Assembly: GCA_028829895.1 (NCBI GenBank)
Contig: CM054181.1
Location: 108,386,860-108,450,859 of the forward strand
Source: Sinotaia quadrata
Taxonomy: Eukaryota > Mollusca > Gastropoda > Architaenioglossa > Viviparidae
Length of the DNA stretch: 64,000 nucleotides
Direction of reading: 5' to 3'
In this document: positions 46,075 to 58,802 of the stretch, in pieces
How the letters are laid out: each line of letters starts with the position of its first letter
Position numbering within the stretch: position 1 is the stretch's first letter
Translations under genes and position numbers: made by a program
The notes under the pieces: generated by a model
Told to the model about the DNA's origin: nothing
The model's database searches: none
The model's input: the letters and a program-made list of their open reading frames with translations, nothing else

Positions 46075-46745
46075 TCCGTATTAGTAAAACCGACTATGGA
46101 CTGAACTTTTATGTCAAAACAAAACGAGAGACAAGACACAGAAATAGTGATCATGGACTAACCTTTTATGTCAAGACAAGGCAAGACGACAAGACAGAAA
46201 TACTGGATATGGACTGACCTTTTATGTCAAAGACGACAATGCAAAACACAGAACAAAACATTATGGATTGAACGTTTATTTGAAAACAAGACAAAGACAG
46301 AACAAATGATTATGGACTGACCGTTTATGTAAAAACTAGTCAAGACGAGACACAAAACCTGATTATGTACTGACTTTAATTTTAAAACAAACAAGACAAG
46401 ATAGAAAAACTGATAATTGACTGATCTTTTATTCCTGCAAGACTAAACAACTTGATTGAGGAGCGATCTTTAATTTCTCTCTCAGGAAAGGGTAGTTTTG
46501 AAAACGAAAACCTGGTTGTAAACCTTTTTATTTAACACCAAGGAAAGTCTGAAAACTGTTCATAGGCTAGCCTTTAATTTCTCCAAAGAAGGTCAAAATG
46601 GAAAAAAACTGATTGTGGACTGACTTAGTATTTCAAAACAAAGAAAAAGAACAAATCTGATTATTTTCAGGTCTTTAATTTCAATGAAAGTGCATGGCAG
46701 AAAATATGATAGTAAACTGATCTTTTATTTCTAGCACAGTAAAGG
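46075..46745. repeat. old ~60-bp array
   Basis: GGACTGACCTTTTATGTCAA and ACAAGACAAGACACAGAAAT motifs recur near 46090, 46150, 46210, 46265, 46315, 46370, 46420 and later with growing divergence to about 46740. Confidence 0.75.
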
Positions 46746-46749
46746 TATA

Positions 46750-47945
46750 CCACGTTTTTTTGCTGTTTTCCTATTCTGCTGTTGACTTATTTGCTCATAG
46801 ATTTTGCTTTAATTAGGGTGTTTACATTGGCCAACTAATTATAAAAAACCATGTCAATGGGTATTCATTGGCACTAAATCACGTGTTTGTTTTGTTGTTG
46901 CACAATGAATTAAATACGTTTAAAACAGACCCAGTCCAAATAGATGAAACAATTGCATTTCCACTAAACTTTCTATTAACTGTTATAATTGAAATGAATT
47001 TTTTAAAGGTTTCTATTGTAATGAGTTTTGTTACTGAACACTAAGGTAAAGTATCGAAAATCAAGCGAGTCAGGCGAGTTTCCACTCACAGCGGATGTCA
47101 AAGGTACACAAAGAGTAATTTGCCTATTACACCACACGAACATACACATATGATATGCACATAATTCCACACAAATTAGACTGTATTATAGTTTAGTGTA
47201 AGCATTTACTATTCATATGCCTAGACACGTCCACAAAAATTTGAATTCTTATTCGGTCTAGAACGTATCTCCCAACATATTGCATTAATTCCATGGGAAG
47301 TCGATATCCGATATACGTCCTTTGGTTACAAGTCATGCTTTTAGAAACATAACTACGATGTATATCGAGAAACATTGTACCAAAAGTAACAAAAATGATG
47401 CAAGAAAAAATGCCGCACTGAAGACCCACATTTATAAGCAAAGAAAGATAAATTGTTATTTTAACAGTTAAAAAATAAACGAAAAAATACGAACTCCTTA
47501 AATACACCACTGCTGTTCTTCATAAATGCCTATTCGTCAGAAAATTGAATTACTTTGCAATCGGCCTCTGCTGTGTATAGATAATGTTAACTTGTTTGGC
47601 TAAACTACTAAGAGAATCAATTCTATGTTTTGTCAAGATATTCAATGAATATGGAAAATGTGGAAGACATCACCTGTGCAGGAAAATGAAACCTACAAAA
47701 TAAGAGCCAAGAAATAATTGACTATATAAAAAGAAAAGTACGCTATTCTGGTTGAAACAGGATACAGGTATCTGGAGATACAGCACCAACAACATCAAGA
47801 AAGTGGTGTAAAGACTAAAGCTGACAGAGACAACGAAAACGTGTCATTCAATTTCTCGTGTCCAGCTTACATAGTGCCAAGTAAATACTTTACAGAAAGG
47901 AGAATAATATAAACGCCATAACTGTAATCACATAGTAAACGATGC
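46750..47945. other. unique AT-rich stretch, no gene supported
   Basis: Holds a 105-codon minus-strand frame (47193-47510) with hydrophobic N-terminal segments. It has no recognised family, and no convincing start or splice context. Confidence 0.4.
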
Positions 47946-47949
47946 GTGC

Positions 47950-47984
47950 GTGTGTGTGTTTGTGTATGTATGTGTGTGCATGTG

Positions 47985-48027
<43 letters not shown>
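47950..48027. repeat. (TG)n microsatellite
   Basis: TG run of about 20 units at 47988-48027, preceded by TGTGTATG variants. Confidence 0.93.
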
Positions 48028-48029
<2 letters not shown>

Positions 48030-49515
48030 GACTGGACAGCAACTGAGATCGATAAACTTGACGCGAAAACAAAGAAAACTGTAGACACTGATTAAAGTCC
48101 TATACCCACAAGCAAATTGGACAGACTACGTGTCTGGCAATATGAGATGTACACGGAGTCAGGAACACCAAGGGGACGCTATTGAAGGGCGGTCAGAGCT
48201 CTTGTTGATACATCTGAAGCAGAAAAAAAGAAGAGTCACTCAAGGAAGCAGTTAAACTCAGTGGACCATACCAACTACTGCAGACAAATACCACGGCAGA
48301 AAACAGCGAAACAGGCACCAGCAATTAACTAGACTTATAAACTCTTCTATGGGTAAAGTTATGTGGACTTCCACACATGAATTCAATGCAAAATTATGAA
48401 AGAACTATTGAGATAATTCTATACTATACGAGCTTAAACATCGGTTTACAATGTTGTTAAATTTCGGGACTGTTATCAACTACGGTTCATACTTCTTCTA
48501 CTTCATCAATTCTATAATAAAGGCCAAACACAAGGGCAAAGCAATGCATTGCAACGCTAAAAGAAGCATTGATCTGTATTTATAGTTTACTTGAAGAAAC
48601 ACAGTTATTGCCCCTTTGATCTGCACAGGCATATATCACGTCACAACTAAACAATTGCAAAACGTATAACGCCAAACAAAAGATCTCTTTTTCCAAAGAA
48701 AAAAATACAATATTTGCCATCAGCGTTGGAAAGAATACATCAATTATTTTTTTTAAGTTGCTTGCTCATTATTGGACTTCATTATTTAAGATAATCTCTT
48801 TTACATTTACATCCATCTTCTTTTAATGTACTTCCTGTTTACATAGTCCTCTCTATGCATCTTATTTCTGTGTAGAAAGTAAAGTTGATCAAATCATCAG
48901 TAGACCCTCTCTCTTCTTCGATATTATTTTCTTCCTTTTCTTCAAAAATAAATTTCCTTGTAACTTGCTTTCTCTAGTGCACTGATTTCAATTTTAAGTA
49001 TAATTTCTTTTGCGGGATCCTTCCTCTCTAGTGTGACTTTTGATCTCTGAAAAGTTTAAAAGACGATAAAAGTTTGGAATGGAAACAAACGCGTCCACAA
49101 CTACGGTAAATAGCAAGAGTAAATACTCTTAGTAAAGACTAAATAAAAATTCCTTTCTTGCATTTGTTATTGTACTTCCAGGCTCGAGGTGTGATCTTGA
49201 AAAGTAGTGATCAGTGTCAGAAGGTTTGAATAGCCAAATCTAAATCAAAATCCCTTACTGAGCCACGTCATTACAGCTTTCTGACGTCATTAAGCGTTTG
49301 ATTGGTGGTTTGGCCAGAACAATGTGTCATAACCGATTGTCTGTCAGGTTATTTTAGTTTTAATATGTTCAACGAGTATATACAATATTGTCATATCCTT
49401 TTAATAAACAAACAAATAAAATTGGACTTCATCGTGTTAAAGCATTGCAACAAATAGTTGTTGGATTTCGATGTTGGATAAATATAGTTGCTAGATGGGT
49501 GATTTTGTTTATTAA
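48030..49515. other. unique stretch, no gene seen
   Basis: No array or family match seen on either strand. Confidence 0.4.
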
Positions 49516-49518
<3 letters not shown>

Positions 49519-49577
<59 letters not shown>

Positions 49578-49590
49578 TGTGTGTGTTTTA
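49519..49590. repeat. (GT)n microsatellite
   Basis: GT run of about 34 units with one TTT interruption. Confidence 0.95.
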
Positions 49591-49870
49591 TTTTATTTTA
49601 ACTCATAACTAAAGTTTTGATATTTAGGTGGTCCTTCCAATCCGTATTTTAGGTGTCTAGTCCTCGGACTTTGGCAAGCCCTGGGCTGTGGTGGGGTGAG
49701 TTAGCTTCCCACCACTATCCATCTATTTTATTTTTGGGATCTTCGGACAGCGTAGATATTGGACAGTTAATATATAATCGTTGATGTATTCTTTATGTAG
49801 ATTTATTACAATGTTATAACATCTTCATCACGTGCTTCATATTATAGAGTGGACATAGTCCACCCACAAA

Positions 49871-49910
49871 CCTCCAGCGCGAAGTCAGACTAGGCTGGAG
49901 GCGCTCTCCA
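49871..49910. repeat. short dispersed repeat, copy 1 (imperfect hairpin)
   Basis: CCTCCAGC and GCTGGAGG are exact reverse complements separated by 15 bases, so the DNA can fold back. A diverged relative with the same order of landmarks lies at 52275-52312. Confidence 0.55.
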
Positions 49911-50179
49911 TAAAATTGATAATAATTTGCATTTATTAAAATCTGAAAATTATACTCGCTACACAGACTGAGAGTAACCCTTGTTTACCATTGTAAAGAA
50001 GAACCATTAAAGGAAAAGGGATTTTTATAAGGTCCGACGTTTATATGGTAATACACACTAAAGAGTTTCTTTGGATTTATTAACGAACTAATATGTCCCT
50101 TCCAATTGCATTTTGATCAGTTGCACTAAAGCAAGACCTACCCATTAGCAATGCACTTTCTGTGACCTTTCAACCGGTA

Positions 50180-50560
50180 GTGTGCACTACCAAGAAACCA
50201 TTTTGAAGTATGATATACTGGTGAATGTTACAACACATTGCTGAATATTACGATGTGTACGACTTGCAAACGATACGTACCCATCAGGCGCCACGTAATG
50301 TACCAACGACATAAACGACCTGCAGACGCATAGCATAACCTGTGACAAGTATGAGCTGCCTTCGAGTAGCATGGTCAACCAAGGCGACTTTGACCCACCA
50401 TCGAATAGGTTGACCTGGTGACGAGTATTATTGCCTACCGACTCTAGTCCGACCTAGCAGATCTGCAGACGAGTAGCGTATCTTAGCATCACATATGACC
50501 TGACTTCAAGTATGATCTGCGGACGATAAATATGACCAGACAATGAAGGGTGTTTAGATG
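50180..50560. repeat. possible very old short-period repeat
   Basis: GACCTGCAGACGCATAGCAT, GAGCTGCCTTCGAGTAGCAT, GACCTGGTGACGAGTATTAT and GATCTGCAGACGAGTAGCGT recur at irregular 45-75 bp intervals. Confidence 0.5.
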
Positions 50561-50699
50561 CATGGTTTGACTTGCTGATAGTAGCGGGACTCCACTCCAG
50601 GTAGCTGGACACGTGATTGATCAAGGCATTCAACTGAAAACGCCTGATACCTCGTGCAAAGCACCAAACAGGCACTACTTGCATTCTATACCAGCCATC

Positions 50700-52250
50700 G
50701 ATTTAGCTTTCTTCATCTGTCCTGGGAAATATACGAAGGAGTATGTGGGATATGGCTAAAAATTATTTTGTATCATGAAAACGACATTGTTTTGTTAGAT
50801 TTGTCAGTCGCTTATGTTTTGTAAAGAATTTCGGTCACATAAATTTAAATATTTTTTTGTTAGAAATCTACTAGTCAATGAATTATTATTATTATTACTA
50901 TTATTATTACTGTATTTATAGTACTTTTTCAAATCCACTCAGTAATAAAATTGAAATAGATAAGTATTGAAATATAAGGAAGTTTTTTTTTTTTAAATTG
51001 TCAAGAGAAATACAATTTTCAAGTTACAAAGATGAGTATCCATTCTTTCTATTGGGGAAAAAAATCTACATCTAAGAGGTAAAGAAGTACAGTATTTTTT
51101 CTAATTTAATCTTCATGCATTTCTTTTTTATGGAGATCTTATGTGGATGCTGTGAAATAGTATTGCAAATATTTTGCATCAAGCGTACATTCTTTATTCA
51201 TGTCAAGCCATCTACCAGAAAATCTAAATGCTTCTTTGCAAATGTTTCATCCTTCGTGTGCAGATTAAGGAGAATATCGGCAAAAATGTTGCTACACCAG
51301 TGTTTATGGTTTGATTTGATGATATGGTGGGTTTTCTTGTGTGTTCCTTTTATTTAGAGAGATGGTGTTTTTGTCATCATTATAGATTTCCTCATGAAGA
51401 ATCTCAAAGTACACCTTACTTAGCTTGCTTCTCTCTGGTATATTATTCTCTTGGAATTGGCCACGTCCCGAAACAGAAGGGAGTAGTGTTCTCTTCGCAT
51501 AGTAAATGTGAGGTACTTAACGTGTACATGTAGATTCAACGTCATAGATCACATGGTCGCTTTGTTGTCAGTTGGGAAAAAGCCGCGAGGAACTGGAATA
51601 ACAACACAAGCCATGAGCCAATACAAACGTCAATTTCCCAATTGAAAAATCAATGGCCTTGACGTGAAAGGCCATAACTCAGCTTATTTTTACGAGAATG
51701 CGTGACGTGAACTCCACGAGGCGCAAAGAAACGTGTTCACACTTGGAATTATGTTACAATTGCAGTTTGGTTACACTTGCAATTAGGTTACAGTTAAGTT
51801 CAATATTACTCGTACTTTGTTTGATTCTCTTTGTTCCAGCCAAGAAAGAGAGTTATCCTTCTTGTCTTGTCCTTTGAACTAGATATATGGACCTCCCATT
51901 TTGGTCATTTGGTCGGTGCAATGCTGTATAGTGTAATGGTTGTTCTAAGCGCTGGTGCAATTTAGTGCCTTTGCGAGATAGGCCAGTGCGTCAGCCAGGT
52001 TTATTTTGTTTCTTTTCTATTTTCCCTGCGTCATGCCTTTCACGTTCAGTGAGGCCGTTTACTTGACTTTAAAATCATACTTTCCCATATCTTGTACTGA
52101 CAAGTCTGAAGTCAAAGTATATGAAAAGGGAGCTTGAAATTAAATAGTTCTGGGTCTAACATTAATTTCTTCTACGCTTTCATATTTTTGCGTGATGTAC
52201 TGGTGGCCTATAGTCATTGTCAATTGTGACGCCAGTCACGTGACCCTAGC
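50700..52250. other. unique AT-rich stretch, no gene supported
   Basis: An 80-codon plus-strand frame (51115-51357) is Cys/Phe-rich and unrecognised. Nothing else stands out. Confidence 0.4.
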
Positions 52251-52274
52251 CCCTTCAAGCCAACCCCCCCCCCC

Positions 52275-52330
52275 CTCCAACGTGAAATCTGCCCAGGCTG
52301 GAAGCGCCTCCCTGAATGAATGAATGAATG
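52275..52330. repeat. short dispersed repeat, copy 2, with (TGAA)n tail
   Basis: After a poly-C run, CCTCCAACGTGAAATCTGCC then CAGGCTGGAAGCGCCTCCC, aligned base for base with the segment at 49871-49910, then four TGAA units. The simple tail hints at a small transposon or SINE-like end. Confidence 0.5.
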
Positions 52331-52726
52331 ACGCAGGAACCCAGGTGCTGTCACTCCTAAACTTATATGCCTTTCTTTTGTTTCCGCTTACGAGTGTTTC
52401 CTGTAGTTCCTTACCGTGAGCGAGTCTGGCAGCACTTCATTTTGTTCTTGGCGATGCACTGTGTGTCCCTAGGGTCAAAATATATCTGCCCTTAAACGCG
52501 CAATCAATGGTTGGGTCTATAAACATGCTATGATACATGTGGTGGTGGTGGTGTGGATGCAATGTAAATGTTGACATCGTGTGTCACTCACTCACTCGCA
52601 CCCCACAGCTAAGGCACATATGTCAATCAAACAAAAGCGTGACTAGTCTTACGCTAGAGAGATCGATGGGCAGACATAAACTTACCTTTATATAAACTTA
52701 CCTTTCATACGTTTATCCACGCTTAC

Positions 52727-52786
52727 ACAAATGTAGACAAATGTAGACAAATGTAGACAAATGTAGACAAATGTAGACAAATGCTA
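52727..52786. repeat. 10-bp tandem repeat
   Basis: Five to six units of ACAAATGTAG. Confidence 0.93.
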
Positions 52787-52789
52787 GAA

Positions 52790-54300
52790 TAAACAGAAGA
52801 ATGAACTGAAGAAATGTATTATGTAACGAAAGGGTACATTAGAACCACTGGTTGAATTATAGACGATAAACTCATGGACAAATTAAAATATTGTAGCTGA
52901 TGCAATGAGCATACAAAGCATAAGTAAATATTCCTATTACAAATGTTACAGTATAATAAAAGGTCAATCTGCTAAGTGAGCACGATTTTGAAGAATCAGT
53001 CAAGTAAGAATACATTCTCAGAATGAAACTTGCTCTGTGTTGTCTCCGCTGGGTTCTCCACGATTCTAGATCTATAGTTTTGCACAGTACTCCTTCCTAG
53101 GCCAGAGTTGTTGACTGAGGATTGTTGACTGACACTTTAAATTAATATGAGGTTGAATGGTGATCAATAATAATAGCCTAGATATAGAAAAGCGTGTCAC
53201 AATTTCTAACTAAAACCGAACCAGGCAGAATTTAAAACATTCGGACAATTCTGAATGTGGTACTTCAAACAGAAGCAGTTCCCAAGCAAAATCAGCACTA
53301 AAACGTATAGAGTCCTCACTGTATAATATTCTACGCCCTTTTGATGTGTGTACATAGTCGTTTCACTATCGCAGTTTTATAGATAACCATAATAGAGAGC
53401 ACACAGATAGCATATATTACACTGCCTCAGACATAATAAAATATTCTAGTTTAACTATAAGGACTAGTCTGTAGACTTGAATTTTTGCCATTCAATAGAT
53501 CGGCACGTCCCAATTCAGCCGGGACAAGTAGAACGGCCACACAGGCACAGCCACACAGGCAAACAACAGGCAGCTATAAACGAGCAGCCGAGAATACACA
53601 ATAACAAGAAAAACCCTGCAACACAAACAATTGCAAAGCCTAAGTGTCCAGTCCAGTGCTCGATTAATAATTACTAAGTTTGGCATAGGCCTCTGAAAGG
53701 AAGAATATTAACATTTTCAAAATAAAACATAGTATATAACATCCTAATAAAACGTAACCATTCACACAAATACAAAGACGTTTTTACCTATATAGCCAGG
53801 GTTTTCTTCCCTCATATACGACCCAGTGTTGTTTTGGGGCAGACTACCCTTTTCCAGTCGTCACCCTCAGACGATTTTCAGGAAGTAGTGAAGATAACAT
53901 TTTCACTGTGGTTTTTATTACCCTGCTTGGACTAGCTTCTGACCTGTTCAATTCATTAGCTCTAAGATGATTTATGTCCCTCTAACAACTCTAACCACCC
54001 GCTAAGCATACGCACTGACCACACGCTGACCGCCGCGCTCGCAGACATCAAACACCGCAGACATCAAACACCAGTCCCTAAATCTTCCCCACATGTCTCC
54101 CATTCGTTTCAGGGCTTCCCTTCTCAGTAAACAGGACGCAATACGCACTCATTCCACGAAATGAAAATTTATATTATAAAATATATATGTGGGAACATTT
54201 CCCCATCATACAACATAGTCTTCCCATTAACTAAAATACAAACGATGCACAATAACTGATTACAGACAGAGTAAATAACTGTAGATTTACTAACCAGCAA
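52790..54300. other. unique stretch, no gene seen
   Basis: No array, family match or plausible exon found. A short CpG-richer spot lies at 54015-54065 with a duplicated CAGACATCAAACACC. Confidence 0.4.
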
Positions 54301-54315
54301 ACCACATAGTACAAT

Positions 54316-55550
54316 ACGTGTTATATGCAAACCAAGCAAAGTCATACTAAAGATCATAATAAACAGACTGAAGCCGCAGGCAGAGGAAATCTTAGCTGAA
54401 GAACAGGCAAGCTTCAGACCAGGGTGAAGCACAACTGAACAGATTTTTAATCTGAGATTGCTATGTGAGAAGAACCTTCAGCACCAACAAGGCCTTTATC
54501 ATTTTAAGAAGGCATTCGACAGGGTGTGGCATGCCGCCCTTTGGTCCACCATGATGCTGTATAACATCAATGCCAACCTGATCATAGTCATAGAAAGCCT
54601 TTACAGCAAGGCCACCAGCTCAGTCAGCTTCAATGGCCAAATAGGAGATTGGTTCAGGACAACAGTTGGAGTCAGACAAGACTGCTTACTTTCGCCTATT
54701 CTCTTCAACATCTTCCTTGGGAAAATCATGACAGATGCTCTGGAAAACCATGAAGGAACTGTCAGTATTGGAGGCAGAACAATAACGAACTTACGATTTG
54801 ATGACATAGATAGCCTTGCAGGGCTAGATCAATTGTTGGATACACTGGACAGGATAGCTACTGCTTTTGGTACGGAAATCAGTGCAGAGAAGACCAAATT
54901 GATGACCAACAACACCAGTGGCACTGGCAATGACATCGTAATTGGTAATCTGAAGTTGGAAATAGTTAATAAATTCAAGTACTTAGGAGCCATCGTGACA
55001 GACGAGGGATCAAAACCTGAAATATTGTCCAGGATTGCGCTGACAATAACAGCAATGGCAAGGCTGAAGACAGTTTAGAAAAACAGAAAAATCTCCAAAG
55101 GTCAGACTGGTGCGCTCCTTGGATGTATCTGTATTTTTTATATGCCTGTGAGTCATGGACCCTCAAGGTGGATCTCGAAAGGAGGATACAAGCTACTGAA
55201 ATGTGATTCTTTCGAAGGTTGCTTGGCATTTCGTATAGAGATCATGTCACGAATGTGGAAATGGGAAACAGAATTAGGCAAGCCATTGGGCCCTATGAAG
55301 AGCTATTGGCCATTGTGAAAAAATGCAAAATGAAAAGGTATGGGCATGTCACACAATCAACAGGGCTTGCCAAGACAATCATGCAAGGAGGGCGAAGGAG
55401 ATGAAGACAGAGGAAAAGATGGGAGGATAACATCTCAGAGTGGACAGGACTGAAACCGAGCAATACGGTAAGATTATCATGAACAGAATGGTATGGAGGA
55501 AACTGGTTGTCAGGTCTTCAGTGGTGCTCCAACTGTCGACAAGTCTAAGG
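54316..55550 (+). pseudogene. broken non-LTR retrotransposon, RT and C-terminal part
   Basis: The reading frame from about 54316 carries RT landmarks: NRLKPQAEE, then AEEQASFRPG followed by an in-frame TGA at 54425-54427, STTEQIFNLRLLCEK, FKKAFDRVWH with several residues missing just before it, GVRQDCLLSPILFN, and LRFDDID in the catalytic box. The usual F-A-D-D box of this group lacks a residue here. A stop at 55076-55078 ends the 206-codon open part. Downstream homology resumes after frame changes: CESWTL, an in-frame TGA near 55203, DHVTN, QAIGPYEELL, GLAKTI, another TGA and [11 protein letters not shown]. At least three stops plus frameshifts and a deletion make it inactive. It is 5'-truncated and ends at a (GATA)n tail. 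The type is common in invertebrates and resembles RTE-like elements; clade assignment is inference. Confidence 0.88.
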
Positions 55551-55551
55551 G

Positions 55552-55791
<240 letters not shown>

Positions 55792-55799
55792 AACCAAAT

Positions 55800-57360
55800 A
55801 ATTAAGTATATTGCTTCTTATTAATTTGAGATGCAGTTACATATATATTTGTATATATTCAACATATTCGATAATACTACAATGTCTGCCATGTGTAGAC
55901 GAATGAACACAAAGAAAATACCAGAAGGTATCATACGAATAATGCATAGTCAAAAGGCAGGTTGAATGATAAAGAACAGTTTCCAAAATTTAAATCTTGT
56001 TCGTGAAAGCAGAACAGTTTTAACACAATAGTTTTCAGTAATTTAAAAAGAAAAAAAGAATGCTCAATCACACAACAGAAAAAGTTTGAAAATTTCAAAA
56101 TGGAGAAAATATGACTCACTTGTCCTTGAACTTGCCTAACGATTTATTACGAAGTCCCTGAGTTGTAAATAATCGTTTTTGGAATTTTCGGCAGACTCTT
56201 CCATTATTTACTTCAATTCTACAAGGAAGCGGTAGCAACTGGACTAAATTGCCAAATAAACAAGCGCCCATTAAGCATAATACTGTTTCAACTATTAACC
56301 GGATTAAACATGGCGGTTCAAGCATATCTAAGTCTAAGTCTTAACTGTCCAGCATCTACTTGTTCATTTCATTCGCACTTAACGGGAGAGACGAGGTGCC
56401 ATGAGTAGGAAAACTAAGATATCTGAGGAAGAAGTGTTCCAGTGAATTTCCTGAGTGTATTTTCGTCCGTGCAACAGGCTCATCTGCATACCTCATACCT
56501 TTGACCTTAGCCAAGGGATCTTGAGTTTGCTCGGTCTGTAGCACGCAGACACTTAATCCCCGGTCACGTGAGCAAGAATGTCAAGGTTCTATAGTCTGCA
56601 CTACACCACAATATTCTGAGAAATACTTTATGACTCGTTGTTTGTTAGCCTTTTTATTTCAACATTTTAAATCTTTATCAAATTTCAAACAGATTAATCG
56701 TTTTTACTCTTTTTCTGTTTGGTATCACTTACACGATGACAACAAAATTATAAAATGTCCAACTCGAAAGACAGCTAAAGCTTACAAAACGCAAAATTAT
56801 AAAATGTCCGAATCGAAAGACAGCTATAGCTTACAAAACGAAAATGCACGAGACAAACATGTGACCTTGTATAGGTACTTTTCTTTCCATTTCCGTTTAG
56901 TGCTCATTTAAAATTTATCTCACCGCAGTGCTCAGTTTAGCATGCGAGCATAAGTACTACAACTGACCCATTTCCCCCCTAACCCCTTTTCCCTTTGCCA
57001 GTAAAATCTTGTGCACGATTTGCGTTGATTTTTCTGTTCAATTAACTAATTAATTATTCAAAAGAAAAAATACATCATCGCTTCAGATTATATTTGAACT
57101 TTTATGTTTATTATTTATTCATTTAAATTTGTAGAGAAATAACGCGAAGGAAAAGAAAAGCTGGACTTAAAAGGATGAGTCATGCAAGAACCCAGACTGA
57201 CTGTGTTCTCCTTTTGAAAGTTTGGTTTTAGATGGCAGTTCAGTTGAACCTTTTTCAAGAGCGTTAAGGCGCTTCTCTGAGGTGACAGAAATTCTGATTA
57301 CTATTTGTCACATGCAAATGCTGACTTTATTTCCCCGAATTGTCTTTGCTCTGTGTTTCT
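55800..57360. other. unique stretch; weak first-exon candidate only
   Basis: The minus strand at 56136-56204 reads a 22-residue frame from an ATG in good context (ATAATGG), rich in charged residues. An overlapping frame (56116-56325) ends at CAA|GTGAGT, a strong donor-like site. The two frames conflict, and neither has a recognised family. A near-exact duplicate of about 60 bp (ACTCGAAAGACAGCTA-type) lies at 56755-56840. Confidence 0.25.
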
Positions 57361-57366
57361 GTTGTT

Positions 57367-57450
57367 GATGATTTTTTTATATTTTTTTTTTGGGGGGGTT
57401 GCTTGTTTGGTTACTGGTTTTTGTTTTTTTGTTGTTTTTTTTTTTTTTTG
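57367..57450. repeat. T/G-rich simple sequence
   Basis: Poly-T runs with GGGGGG and TTGTTTTT interruptions. Confidence 0.8.
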
Positions 57451-57869
57451 GAGGGGCTTTTTCTGGTTTTCTGTATATTTTTAAGAGTGTGAAGGGAGGT
57501 GTTTGTTTTACTGGTTTTGTTTTTATTTTGTCTTCTGATAGTAGTACGTCCTTGCTGCAAATTACAAATGGATATTTGGCATACAGAAATACTTTTTTTT
57601 TTAGTTCGCAGCCACGCACGTGCTCTACGTCAGTACTCTCACGCACATGGACCAGAAATGAGGAAACGAAATTGCTAATCATTTCATTTTGTGACAACTA
57701 ACTTAACAAGTTCAAACGATGGAGTCTTCTTTCACTTAGTCTTCAGTCCATCATCAATTCTCTTAGGGTTCTTTTTTGGAGAAATAAAATTATAGAAAAT
57801 AAAAATAATAAATATTATATGCAAATTAATCATCCGTTTCGATTGCCCACAATTTAAAACTTTAGTTTG

Positions 57870-58285
57870 GTTCTTCTCTTTCTCCATCTTTCTCTCTCTT
57901 TTTCTCTTCGGCTTTGTCTTTTCCCTTTCTCTCTCTCCTCTCTCTCTCTCTCTCTCTTATCTCGTTCTCTCTCTTTCTTTCTCTCTTTCTCCACTCTTTC
58001 TCTCACCCACTTCTCTCTTATCTCCCTCTTTCCCTTTCTTTCTTTCTCTCTCTATTTCTTTGTCTCTTTACCTCTCTCTCTCTACTTGTTCTCTCTTTTT
58101 TCCTTTTTCTCTTTTTCTTCTTTCTCTCTTTCTCAACTTTCTCTTTCTTTCTTTATTCTCTTTCACTTTCTCTCTCGACCTATCTCTCTTTACTCTTTCT
58201 CTCATTCTCTCTATCTTTCTCTCTTTCTTTCTCTCTATTTCTTTTTTCACTCTTTTTTTTTCTCTCTCCCTCTCTGGTTACCTTA
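57870..58285. repeat. ~400-nt polypyrimidine block
   Basis: Nearly pure CTCTTTCTT sequence on the plus strand. The Ser/Leu/Phe open frames up to 157 codons are artefacts. Possible triplex-forming tract. Confidence 0.92.
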
Positions 58286-58424
58286 CTTTCTTTATTTCCG
58301 AAAAAAGACCAAAAGCACTAGCAAACCCAAAACACTATAAGAATTAAACGTACCGCAAAGATATGATCAACAACAGAATAAAAAATAAGAAGAATAATAG
58401 GAATAAAAATTAGATCAACAACAA

Positions 58425-58560
58425 AGATAAAAAGTTGAGCAAGGGAAAGTGGAATGAGAACAAAAATATCTAGACCAATAACAAGTGGAATGAGAACAAA
58501 AATAACTAAACGAATAACATGTGGAATGAGGACATTAGAACTAAAACGGGAATAATAACA
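58425..58560. repeat. ~40-bp minisatellite
   Basis: Three units of GTGGAATGAGAACAAAAATA plus CTAGACCAATAACA, with decayed relatives on both sides. Confidence 0.8.
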
Positions 58561-58802
58561 AGAAACAAAGCAGAAGAGCTAGGTCAGATAAACTGGACAA
58601 GATTACTAAAGAACAATGACAAGAAAAATAAAATGATTAACAAAATCACGAAATGCACATACTAGAAAGAGAGCAAAAATAAAAAAGAACAAATTAGACG
58701 AAGAAGAGGAAAAGAACAAAACTTTATTTTCAACGGTCTCACTGTTCTGGCTTATTTACGAACTGGCTGATGCTAATATTGCCATATAATTAACAAGGAT
58801 AA

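Noticed and set aside
47193..47510. 105-codon minus-strand frame with hydrophobic segments
   Set aside because: No family, no start or splice support; kept only as a note.
57867..58347. 157- and 135-codon Ser/Leu/Phe frames
   Set aside because: Translations of the polypyrimidine block.
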